Of a stretch of 16,088 nucleotides of DNA, positions 1 to 6,630 are shown piece by piece. This DNA comes from Bacillota bacterium. GTDB taxonomy: Bacteria; Bacillota; Clostridia; Peptostreptococcales; Anaerovoracaceae. The position numbers and the translations under genes are program-made. Numbering within the stretch: the stretch's first letter is position 1; each line of letters starts with the position of its first letter. The DNA is taken from contig JAUNBO010000002.1 in assembly GCA_030527065.1 (NCBI GenBank), forward strand, positions 1-16,088, in the 5' to 3' direction. The notes beneath the pieces are model-generated. The model searched no databases. It was given only the letters and a program-made list of their open reading frames with translations, and was not told the DNA's origin.

Positions 1-57
1 CCCACTCCTGGCGCATAAGTCACAAAACCCATTGTCACAGTACCGAAAGGAGAGAAA

Positions 58-1242
58 ATGAGCATTCAGGAAGAAGCGTTGAAGCTGCACGAACAATGGA
101 AAGGAAAGATCGAAGTGAAGAGCAAGGCGCCGGTGAATTCGGTGTACGACCTCTCCACGGCGTATACCCCCGGCGTGGCAGAGCCCTGCCGGGCCATCCA
201 CAAGGATAAGACCCAGGTCTACCGCTACACCGCCAAGAGCAATCTGGTGGCGGTGGTCACAGACGGCACCGCCGTGCTGGGCCTGGGAGATATAGGGCCC
301 GAGGCGGGGCTTCCCGTCATGGAAGGAAAGGCCGTGCTGTTCAAGGAATTTGCCGGCGTGGACGCCTTCCCCATCTGCGTGGCGTCCAAAGAGGTGGAGG
401 ACATAGTGCGGACCGTAAAGCTGATAGAGCCGGTCTTCGGCGGCGTCAATCTGGAGGACATCTCCTCTCCCCGCTGCGCCGAAATAGAGCGCAGGCTGAA
501 GGCGGAGCTCTCCATCCCCGTGTTCCACGACGACCAGCACGGCACGGCGGTGGTGGTGACCGCCGCCCTCATCAACGCCCTGAAGCTGGCGGGAAAAGAA
601 TGGGGGCAGATCAGAGTGGCCCTCAGCGGCGCCGGCGCCGCAGGCTCCGCCATCATCAAAATGCTGCAGACCATGGGGGTAAAGGATATCATCGCATGCA
701 GCAGCAAAGGGATACTGAACAGGAGCGAGAGCTACTCCAACTGGGTCCATCAGGAAATTGCAGATACCACCAACGAAGCCCTGCGCAAGGGCGGCCTGGC
801 GGAGGCCATGGAAGGCGCCGATGTGTTCATCGGCGTGTCTGCGGCTGGAATCGTCAGCAAAGAAATGGTGGCTTCCATGGCGGAAAAGCCCATAGTGATG
901 GCCATGGCCAATCCCGACCCGGAGATCCTTCCGGCCCTGGCAAAAGAAGCGGGGGCGGAAATCGTGGGCACCGGGCGTTCCGATTATCCGAACCAGATCA
1001 ACAACGTGCTGGCCTTCCCCGGCATCTTCCGGGGCGCTCTGGACGCCCGGGCCTCCGACATCAACGAGGCCATGAAGCGGGCCGCCGCCGAAGCCATAGC
1101 CGGCCTGGTATCTCCGGAAGAACTCTGCCCGGAATACATCATCGTGCCGCCCCTTGATAAGCGGGTGGGAAAGGCCGTGGCGGAGGCCGTTTACCGGGCG
1201 GCGGTGGAATCCGGCGTGGCCCGGCAGGAACTGCTGCCTTAG
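58..1242 (+). CDS. Malic enzyme (oxaloacetate-decarboxylating malate dehydrogenase)
   Basis: Soluble enzyme that oxidatively decarboxylates malate to pyruvate and CO2, reducing NAD(P)+. The 394-residue length matches the short bacterial malic enzymes, without the phosphotransacetylase-like tail of MaeB. Visible signatures: the N-terminal malic domain with the catalytic Tyr in TAYTPGV (about 34-40), a Lys in MEGKAV (about 88-93), metal-binding acids in NLEDI (131-135) and HDDQHGT (158-163). The Rossmann nucleotide loop is GAGAAG (191-196), followed by ANPDPEI (284-290) and GTGRSDYPNQINN (304-316). The ATG at 58 follows a clear Shine-Dalgarno AAAGGAGAG at 46-54. Its stop overlaps the stop of the convergent kinase gene. 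Cofactor choice (NAD or NADP) cannot be read with certainty. No promoter is obvious in the 57 bases upstream, so transcription may begin outside the window. Confidence 0.95.
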   Translation: MSIQEEALKLHEQWKGKIEVKSKAPVNSVYDLSTAYTPGVAEPCRAIHKDKTQVYRYTAKSNLVAVVTDGTAVLGLGDIGPEAGLPVMEGKAVLFKEFAGVDAFPICVASKEVEDIVRTVKLIEPVFGGVNLEDISSPRCAEIERRLKAELSIPVFHDDQHGTAVVVTAALINALKLAGKEWGQIRVALSGAGAAGSAIIKMLQTMGVKDIIACSSKGILNRSESYSNWVHQEIADTTNEALRKGGLAEAMEGADVFIGVSAAGIVSKEMVASMAEKPIVMAMANPDPEILPALAKEAGAEIVGTGRSDYPNQINNVLAFPGIFRGALDARASDINEAMKRAAAEAIAGLVSPEELCPEYIIVPPLDKRVGKAVAEAVYRAAVESGVARQELLP

Positions 1243-2759
1243 CCGCTTTTGCGGGAAGCGCCGGGGTTGGACGCCTCAGGCCCGGGCAGCTCAAACCAGA
1301 AGGTGCTGCCCTTGCCCACCTGGCTCTTGACGCCGAAGCGGGCTTTATGAAGGGTCAATATTTCTTTCACAATGGCCAGCCCCAGGCCTGAACCGCCGGA
1401 AACACTCCGGCTCAGGTGGGCGCTGGCTTTGTAATACCGTTTCCAGATCTCCTCCAGCTGTTCCTGGGGGATGCCCTGGCCGTGGTCGGTGACGCTGCAG
1501 CGGACGCCGCTGTCCGTTTCTTCCACCTGGACGATGACCTGCTTGTCCTCGCCGCCGTAGCGCAGGGCGTTGGTGATGAGATTGGCCAGGACCTGCTTTA
1601 TCTTCTGCTCGTCGGCGGAGACCAGAGTATCGCCCCGGCTGCGGAAGATCAGCTGGTAGCCTTCTTGTTCTTCCAGAATAGAATAGGAAGAAAGCATGCT
1701 TTCCGCCGCCTCTGCCAGAAGGAAGGAAGAGGCTTCCAGGGCCGCTACGCCGGACTGCATCCGGGACAGGACCAGCATATCGTTCACCAGCAGATTCAGC
1801 CGGTCCGCCTCCTCTATGATCACCTGAAGATGGGCGTTGCGCTTCTCCGGGCAGTCCCCGGAGAGGTCCCGTATCATCTCGGCGTAGGATCTCACCATGG
1901 TGAGAGGCGTGCGGAGATCGTGGGAGACATTGGCCAGCAGGTCCTTCTGCAGATCGTCGGCCTTGGCCAGCTCTTTGGAAGTGTAAGTGAGGGTGTCCGC
2001 CAGCCGTATGATTTCGGAATAGTCGCCGCCTTCAAAGGGGACGTCGTAGCGTCCCTGGCCCAATTGGGCGGCGGAGTTGGTGATCTTCACCAGGGGGCGG
2101 GTGATCCGTTTGGCCAGGAAGAAGGAGATCCCGAAGGCCAGAAGCAGGGAGAGGATGGTGACCATGATGAGCTGGTTGAGGAGGATGTCTATGGTGGACT
2201 CCACCGGCGCCAGGGGAGCGTAAACATAGAGGTTCACAACGGCGCCGGAGCTTTCCGTGATGCGCTTCCCGTAGACGAGAATGGTGTTGGAGTCGTGACC
2301 CAGGGTGATGGAGACGGTGCCGGTGTCGCTGGCCTTCAGCTTTTCCCGTATCTCCGTCATGTCCTGATATCTGCCGATGATGGAAGGCCGCTGGCTGTCG
2401 CTGCCGGGGGTGTAGATGACCAGGCCCGCATCGGTCTCCAGCTGGATGAAGACATCGTCCTTGTAAGAGTACTCCGCCATTTTTTCGAAATCCAGCTCGC
2501 CGTAGTCCGAGGCGATGGAGTCGGCGATGGAGATGATCTCCCGGGCTTTCATTTCCTGGTAATAGGATTGAAAGAAAAAGATCTGGAGACACCAAAGGAT
2601 CGCCATGAGCAGGATGGCGAACATCACAAAGTAAAACCAGAGCTTGAATTTAAGGCTTTTAAAATCGAATTTCATCTTCATGGGTAAAACTGTTCCGGAA
2701 AGGGGTCCGGTCCCCGGTCCGGAAACCGGAAAAATGACGGCCCCCGTTTCCGGGCTCAC
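1239..2759 (-). CDS. Membrane sensor histidine kinase (HAMP, HisKA, HATPase_c)
   Basis: Sensor kinase of a two-component system; it should autophosphorylate on His and pass the phosphate to the response regulator encoded just upstream. Domains, numbered from the GTG at 2759: transmembrane helix about 40-62, extracytoplasmic sensor about 63-194, second helix about 195-216, HAMP about 217-270, H box SHDLRTPL with His280, N box around Asn393/Asn397, G1 box DHGQGI (425-430), G2 box GGSGLGLAI (455-463). The signal sensed is unknown. The GTG start overlaps the regulator's stop codon (GTGA), which suggests translational coupling. However, the first 26 residues are a Pro/Gly/Thr-rich stretch encoded by a repeat-like spacer, so the ATG at 2681 (MKMKFDF...) may be the real start; neither start has a well-spaced ribosome site. 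The 3' end overlaps the malic enzyme gene by 4 bp, tail to tail. Confidence 0.93.
   Translation of the reverse strand: MSPETGAVIFPVSGPGTGPLSGTVLPMKMKFDFKSLKFKLWFYFVMFAILLMAILWCLQIFFFQSYYQEMKAREIISIADSIASDYGELDFEKMAEYSYKDDVFIQLETDAGLVIYTPGSDSQRPSIIGRYQDMTEIREKLKASDTGTVSITLGHDSNTILVYGKRITESSGAVVNLYVYAPLAPVESTIDILLNQLIMVTILSLLLAFGISFFLAKRITRPLVKITNSAAQLGQGRYDVPFEGGDYSEIIRLADTLTYTSKELAKADDLQKDLLANVSHDLRTPLTMVRSYAEMIRDLSGDCPEKRNAHLQVIIEEADRLNLLVNDMLVLSRMQSGVAALEASSFLLAEAAESMLSSYSILEEQEGYQLIFRSRGDTLVSADEQKIKQVLANLITNALRYGGEDKQVIVQVEETDSGVRCSVTDHGQGIPQEQLEEIWKRYYKASAHLSRSVSGGSGLGLAIVKEILTLHKARFGVKSQVGKGSTFWFELPGPEASNPGASRKSG
2707..2725 (+). repeat. Copy of the CCGG/GGTCCGGAAA repeat between regulator and kinase
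   Basis: CCGGTCCCCGGTCCGGAAA resembles the core of the tandem repeat before the SLH gene: the 10-mer GGTCCGGAAA is identical and the whole aligns at 16 of 20 positions with one gap. It lies in the segment between the response regulator stop and the alternative kinase ATG at 2681, antisense to those genes. GGTCCGG also occurs at 2704-2710, making the spot internally repetitive. Confidence 0.5.
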
Positions 2760-3427
2760 TCCTCAAATTTGTATCCCACACCCCGGAGGGTGACGATGTG
2801 GTCCCGATAGGGTCCCAGATTGTTCCGCAGGTTCTTGATGTGGGTGTCTATGGTGCGGTCGTCGCCGAAGTAATCGTAGCCCCAGATGTCGGACAGAAGC
2901 TTGTTGCGGGAAAGGGCCAGATTCTTGTTCTGGATGAGGTAGAACAGCAGGTCGTATTCCTTGGGGGTCATTTCCACCTTTGTCCCGTCCACGGTGACGG
3001 TGCGGGCGGGGATGTTGATCTCCAGGCCGCCGAAGGCGAGGACGGGGGGCGTTTCCGGCGCTGCGGCGCTGCGGCGGGCCAGGACGGCGTTGATCCGGGC
3101 CAGCAGCTCCTTGGGGCTGAAGGGCTTCACCACATAGTCGTCTATGCCCAGTTCAAAGCCGAAGAGCTTGTCGTATTCCTCTCCCCGGGCGGAAAGCATG
3201 ATGATGGGGACGTCCCGTATTTTCCGGATCTCTTTGCAGGCGGAAAAGCCGTCCAGCCGGGGCATCATGATGTCCATTACGATGAGGTCGTATTCGTTCA
3301 GCTTGCACAGGTTCAGGGCCTCCATGCCGTCGGCGGCCTCCGAGACCTGATAGCCGCCGAACAGGGCGTATTCCCGTATGACCGCCCGGATCTTTTCTTC
3401 GTCGTCCACGATCAGCAGATGATACAT
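2756..3427 (-). CDS. OmpR/PhoB-family response regulator
   Basis: Cytoplasmic DNA-binding response regulator, 223 residues, partner of the kinase that follows. Receiver domain about 1-118: acidic pocket Asp8/Asp9, phosphoacceptor Asp52 in MDIMMP, switch Ser79 in MLSARG, and conserved Lys101 in KPFSP. Winged-helix effector domain about 128-222: MTPKEYDLLFYL, then RTIDTHIKNLRNNL as recognition helix, ending in TLRGVGYKF. All key residues are intact. The reading frame is open further upstream, but the ATG at 3427 is chosen because it directly precedes the canonical LLIVDDE start and has a strong Shine-Dalgarno (AAGGGGGGAA) about 5 bases away. It lies 74 bp downstream of the PFK gene on the same strand. 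A perfect 10-bp palindrome (3451-3460) upstream could be a control site. Target genes unknown. Confidence 0.95.
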   Translation of the reverse strand: MYHLLIVDDEEKIRAVIREYALFGGYQVSEAADGMEALNLCKLNEYDLIVMDIMMPRLDGFSACKEIRKIRDVPIIMLSARGEEYDKLFGFELGIDDYVVKPFSPKELLARINAVLARRSAAAPETPPVLAFGGLEINIPARTVTVDGTKVEMTPKEYDLLFYLIQNKNLALSRNKLLSDIWGYDYFGDDRTIDTHIKNLRNNLGPYRDHIVTLRGVGYKFEE

Positions 3428-3450
3428 TGCGATTCCCCCCTTTTTCTTTA

Positions 3451-3460
3451 AGGATATCCT
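3451..3460. promoter_or_regulatory. 10-bp palindrome upstream of the response regulator
   Basis: AGGATATCCT is a perfect palindrome lying 23 bases upstream of the response regulator ATG, just before its ribosome site. It could be an operator, perhaps autoregulatory, or overlap a weak -10 (TATCCT, with TTCTTC 17 bp upstream on the minus strand). A 10-bp palindrome can arise by chance. Confidence 0.3.
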
Positions 3461-3501
3461 ATCCCGGGGTTGTGAAGAATGAGTGATGGCTTTATGTATT
3501 T

Positions 3502-4752
3502 TTAAAGTTCTCTGGTCATGATGCGGCGCAGATAGGCCAGCCGGGGCAGGCCGTTTTCCTTGGGCTGGGCCGTTTCCCCCTGAATGAGCGGGGTGACGTA
3601 GTCTATGAAGGGCTGCAGGACGCCGTTCCCCGCCTCGTTGATCCATTCCCGGGGGATCCTCTTTTCCGCATTGGCCACGTCCACCAGGTCTATGAGGGTG
3701 GTCTCACATTTATATTGGGGGCCTTCCACGCGCTTGAAGCCCACCATTTTATCCGTAACGCCCCTCTCCGCCGCTTCAAAGGCGGCCTTTCCCGCCATGT
3801 AGGCTTCCTCTATGTCCGTGGCGGAGGCCACGTGGGAAGCGCAGCGCTGGAGCAGGCTGAATTCTATGCCCCGGACCTTGGCGTCTATTTTGGTCTTGGC
3901 GAAGCCTGCCAGGCTGGTGGCCAGCCCTCCCATCTGGGAATGGCCGAAGGCGTCCTTGGTCCTTGAAGTCTCGCTGAAATAAGAGGAAATGTAGGTGCCG
4001 TTCTTATCTTTCACGCCTTCGGAGACCGCTATCATAACGTCTCCCTGGCGCTCGTACACCCGGGAAACGTCCGCCATGAAATCCGCCATATCGAAGGGGA
4101 CCTCCGGCATGTAGATCAGGTCCGGCCCGTCGCCGTGGACCTGGGAGAGGGCGGCGGCGGCGGTGAGCCAGCCGGCGTTCCTGCCCATGATCTCCACCAC
4201 GGTGATGGAGCCTGTGTTGTAGACCTTGGCGTCCCGGGACAGCTCCATGCAGGTGGTGGCCACGTATTTGGCGGCGCTGCCGTAGCCGGGGCAGTGGTCC
4301 GTATGGGCCAGATCGTTGTCTATGGTCTTGGGGATGCCTATGATGCGGCAGGGATAGTTGCGGCTGCTCAGGTAATTGCTGATCTTGCTGCAGGTGTCCA
4401 TGGAATCGTTGCCGCCGTTATAGAAGAAGTAGCGGACGTCGTATTTCTGGAAGACCTCCAGGATGCGCTTGTAATCAGTGTCGTCCGCCAGGAAGTCCGC
4501 CAGCTTATAGCGGCAGGTGCCCAGAACGGAGGAAGGAGAGTAGCGCATGAGGGCCAGCTCCTCCGGGTCTTCCCGGGTCAGATCGTAGAGGCGGTCGTTG
4601 AGGACGCCCAGGATGCCGTGGGCGGCGCCGTAGACCTTCCCCACGTTTTCAGAGCCCAGGGCGGCCTCTATGCAGCCCAGGGCGCTGGCGTTGATGACGG
4701 CGGAAGGGCCGCCGGACTGGCCGATGATGCAGTTGCCTTTCAATGCTTCCAT
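3502..4752 (-). CDS. 6-phosphofructokinase, probably pyrophosphate-dependent
   Basis: Glycolytic phosphofructokinase, 416 residues: fructose 6-phosphate to fructose 1,6-bisphosphate, here probably with PPi as phosphoryl donor and hence reversible. N-terminal GQSGGPSAVIN (11-21) is the phosphate-donor loop. Catalytic PKTIDND (141-147) carries Lys where ATP-type enzymes have Gly (PGTIDND), a recognised PPi-type mark. MGRNAGW (189-195) contacts the sugar phosphate. The usual GGDG/GGDD stretch reads GGNDS (113-117), so Asn115 sits where E. coli Asp103 binds Mg; Asp116 fills the position that is Gly in ATP enzymes and Asp in PPi enzymes. The length exceeds the roughly 320 residues of the classical ATP form and suits the longer PPi clade. 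The ATG at 4752 has Shine-Dalgarno AAGGGGGAA. It is transcribed divergently from carD from its own promoter and may read through into the two-component genes. Confidence 0.92.
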   Translation of the reverse strand: MEALKGNCIIGQSGGPSAVINASALGCIEAALGSENVGKVYGAAHGILGVLNDRLYDLTREDPEELALMRYSPSSVLGTCRYKLADFLADDTDYKRILEVFQKYDVRYFFYNGGNDSMDTCSKISNYLSSRNYPCRIIGIPKTIDNDLAHTDHCPGYGSAAKYVATTCMELSRDAKVYNTGSITVVEIMGRNAGWLTAAAALSQVHGDGPDLIYMPEVPFDMADFMADVSRVYERQGDVMIAVSEGVKDKNGTYISSYFSETSRTKDAFGHSQMGGLATSLAGFAKTKIDAKVRGIEFSLLQRCASHVASATDIEEAYMAGKAAFEAAERGVTDKMVGFKRVEGPQYKCETTLIDLVDVANAEKRIPREWINEAGNGVLQPFIDYVTPLIQGETAQPKENGLPRLAYLRRIMTREL

Positions 4753-4811
4753 GGATGTTCCCCCTTATTCTTTAAATGTTCAGAAATCCATCACGGTTTC
4801 TTTACAGATAA

Positions 4812-4840
4812 ACTATATCATAAGGCGGAAAGAGGGGCAA
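4812..4840 (-). promoter_or_regulatory. Sigma-A-type promoter for the PFK gene
   Basis: On the minus strand, TTGCCC (4840-4835) and TATAGT (4817-4812) are separated by exactly 17 bp. A TG lies one base upstream of the -10, giving an extended -10 (TGA-TATAGT). Transcription would start near 4805, leaving a leader of about 50 nt before the PFK ATG. Read by eye from consensus; not experimentally supported. Confidence 0.7.
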
Positions 4841-4863
4841 GTGCGGGGTTGGGAAAAATTCAG

Positions 4864-4892
4864 TTGACAGGGTAGCGGCCGTGTGATATTCT
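4864..4892 (+). promoter_or_regulatory. Upstream tandem promoter P1 for the carD operon
   Basis: Perfect -35 TTGACA (4864-4869), 17-bp spacer, -10 TATTCT (4887-4892) with an extended-10 TG at 4884-4885. It lies back-to-back with the PFK promoter, with the two -35 boxes 23 bp apart, so one regulator or local supercoiling could influence both. Confidence 0.7.
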
Positions 4893-4906
4893 GTAAAACT
4901 ACTTTC

Positions 4907-4935
4907 TTGACGTAAGGGTCTTTTTGCGTTATACT
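4907..4935 (+). promoter_or_regulatory. Downstream tandem promoter P2 for the carD operon
   Basis: -35 TTGACG (4907-4912), 17-bp spacer, -10 TATACT (4930-4935). The start would be near 4942, immediately before the ribosome site, giving a very short leader. It lies 43 bp downstream of P1, about four helical turns. Confidence 0.75.
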
Positions 4936-4958
4936 GTACTAAAGTGGAGGCCTTTACG

Positions 4959-5432
4959 ATGTTTTCAACAGGAGATAAAATCGCATATCCTATGCACGGC
5001 GCCGGTATCATAGAAGGGATCGAAGAGAAAAAGATCCTGGGTGAAGTACGCCAGTATTATATCCTGCGGGTGCCCTACGGAGATATGAAGATCATGATCC
5101 CTGTGGGAAATTCGGAAGAGATCGGAGTGAGGGCCATCATTTCCAGGGACGAGCTCCGGGAGGTGCTGGCGGTCCTGAGCGGGGAGTCCACCTCCATGCC
5201 CAGCAACTGGAACCGCCGGAACAGAGAAAACCTGGAGAAGCTGAAGACGGGGGACCTTTTCCAGGTGGCGGCGGTGATCCGCAACCTGGTCCGCATAGAC
5301 AGGGAAAAAAGACTGTCTACAGGGGAGAAAAAAATGCTGAACAGCGCCCGGCAGATCCTTATCAGCGAAATGGTGCTGGTGACCGGGATGAACGCAGAGC
5401 AGGCGGAGGAAGAGGTCCTTTCAAGAATTTAA
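4959..5432 (+). CDS. carD: CarD/CdnL-family RNA polymerase-binding transcription regulator
   Basis: Binds the RNA polymerase beta subunit and stabilises or modulates the open promoter complex; 157 residues, the usual size. The N-terminal Tudor-like RNAP-interaction domain (about 1-60) opens with FSTGDKIAYPMHGAGII and contains RVPYGDMKIMIPV, both typical. The C-terminal part (about 75-157) is helical and carries Trp84 in SNWNRRNREN, matching the Trp that CarD proteins of Mycobacterium and Thermus insert at the upstream edge of the transcription bubble. An in-frame GTG at 4944 could extend it by five residues, but that codon overlaps the Shine-Dalgarno GGAGG (4946-4950), which lies 8 bases before the ATG at 4959, so the ATG is taken. 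It is the first gene of a same-strand cluster driven by two tandem promoters. In known species CarD affects rRNA and stress genes; targets here are unknown. Confidence 0.92.
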   Translation: MFSTGDKIAYPMHGAGIIEGIEEKKILGEVRQYYILRVPYGDMKIMIPVGNSEEIGVRAIISRDELREVLAVLSGESTSMPSNWNRRNRENLEKLKTGDLFQVAAVIRNLVRIDREKRLSTGEKKMLNSARQILISEMVLVTGMNAEQAEEEVLSRI

Positions 5433-5457
5433 CGAAAAGAAGGGGAAGATAACAGGA

Positions 5458-6567
5458 TTGTTTAGGAAGTTTTACAGAGCCATATTCACCACGTGCGGCA
5501 TGTTCTTTGGCTTCGGGATGTGGCTGTTGTTCGATAACGTACTGCTGGGACTCATAGTCAGGATGAACGGGAACGTGGTCCTGTCCGAGACTCAGGAAAC
5601 CGTGGGAAGCATCGCGTGTGTCCTGGGGGGCGGCCTTTTGTTTTTTCTCCTGGCGCCTCTGTTCATACGCCAGAGCAAGCAGGTGGCCAAGAACATAGAG
5701 TCGGACCTGCGGAAGGTGCCGTCCAACGAGTTGTGGCCCGCTGCGGCGGGCATGGTGCTGGGCCTGGTGATGGCCTATCTCATCAGCACCCTGTTCGAGG
5801 GGCTGGAGATCCCCTATCTGAGCCTCATTCTGTCCATCATCACCTATCTGTTCCTGGGATACCTGGGCGCTTACATAGGCGGCAAGCGGGGAAAGGATAT
5901 GCTGCCGGCCCTCAACCTGACGAAAAAGGGCGCAGAGGGAGGCGGCAAAAAGAAAAAGGGTGCGGAATCCACTCCCAAAATCCTGGATACCAGCGTCATC
6001 ATAGACGGGCGCATTGCGGACATCATGAAGACAGGCTTCATAGAGGGGAGCATCGTCATCCCTGAGTTCGTTCTGATAGAGCTCCAGCACATCGCCGATT
6101 CCTCGGACAGCCTGAAGAGGAACCGGGGCCGGCGGGGCCTGGACGTCCTGAACAGGATACAGAACGATTACGGCATAGAGATCTACGACAGCTCCGGGGA
6201 AAAAAGCCTGGAGGACATCCCCGAGGTGGACGTGAAGCTGCTGAAGCTGGCCCAGGTGATGAACGGCAAGGTGGTGACCAACGACTACAATTTGAATAAG
6301 GTAGCGCTGATAAAGGGCGTGGAGGTGCTGAACATCAACGAGCTGGCCAACACCCTGAAGCCCGTGGTGCTGCCCGGGGAGACCATGACCATCTTCCTGG
6401 TGAAGGAAGGGAAGGAAAACAACCAGGGCGTGGCCTATCTGGACGACGGCACCATGATCGTGGTGGAGGATGGGAAACGATACATAGGGCAGACCGTGGA
6501 CGCCGTGGTCACCAGTGTTTTGCAGACTGCAGCGGGGCGGATGATATTCACAAAACCCAAGCGCTGA
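5458..6567 (+). CDS. yacL: YacL-like membrane-anchored PIN/TRAM-domain protein (putative RNase)
   Basis: 369 residues, close to B. subtilis YacL. The N-terminal third holds about four hydrophobic segments (roughly 8-32, 50-70, 94-113, 119-140), followed by a Lys-rich linker (156-168). The PIN nuclease domain (about 174-295) keeps its metal-binding acids: Asp177 and Asp183 in LDTSVIIDGRI, Glu209 in LIELQ, Asp258, and Asp276 in TNDYNLNK. A C-terminal TRAM domain (about 302-366), a likely RNA-binding fold, follows. PIN domains are generally ribonucleases, but the substrate of this family is not established as far as I know. The start is an unusual TTG at 5458, chosen because it is preceded at about 9 bases by AAGGGGAAG and yields the complete first membrane helix. 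It begins 25 bp after carD. In B. subtilis yacL also precedes ispD and ispF, so this order is conserved. Confidence 0.9.
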   Translation: MFRKFYRAIFTTCGMFFGFGMWLLFDNVLLGLIVRMNGNVVLSETQETVGSIACVLGGGLLFFLLAPLFIRQSKQVAKNIESDLRKVPSNELWPAAAGMVLGLVMAYLISTLFEGLEIPYLSLILSIITYLFLGYLGAYIGGKRGKDMLPALNLTKKGAEGGGKKKKGAESTPKILDTSVIIDGRIADIMKTGFIEGSIVIPEFVLIELQHIADSSDSLKRNRGRRGLDVLNRIQNDYGIEIYDSSGEKSLEDIPEVDVKLLKLAQVMNGKVVTNDYNLNKVALIKGVEVLNINELANTLKPVVLPGETMTIFLVKEGKENNQGVAYLDDGTMIVVEDGKRYIGQTVDAVVTSVLQTAAGRMIFTKPKR

Positions 6568-6630
6568 GTTCCCGGGCCGGGCTTTGGCAGGGGCCGGACT
6601 CCGGCGGGACAGGGCGGAAAAGAGAAGGAA

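Noticed and set aside
1243..1254. CCGC-TTTT-GCGG as a terminator for the convergent genes
   Set aside because: Only four pairs and no T-run on either strand outside the loop.
3428..3646. N-terminal extension of the response regulator frame
   Set aside because: The extension runs back through the spacer into the PFK gene and lacks the family N-terminus; the ATG at 3427 has a strong ribosome site.
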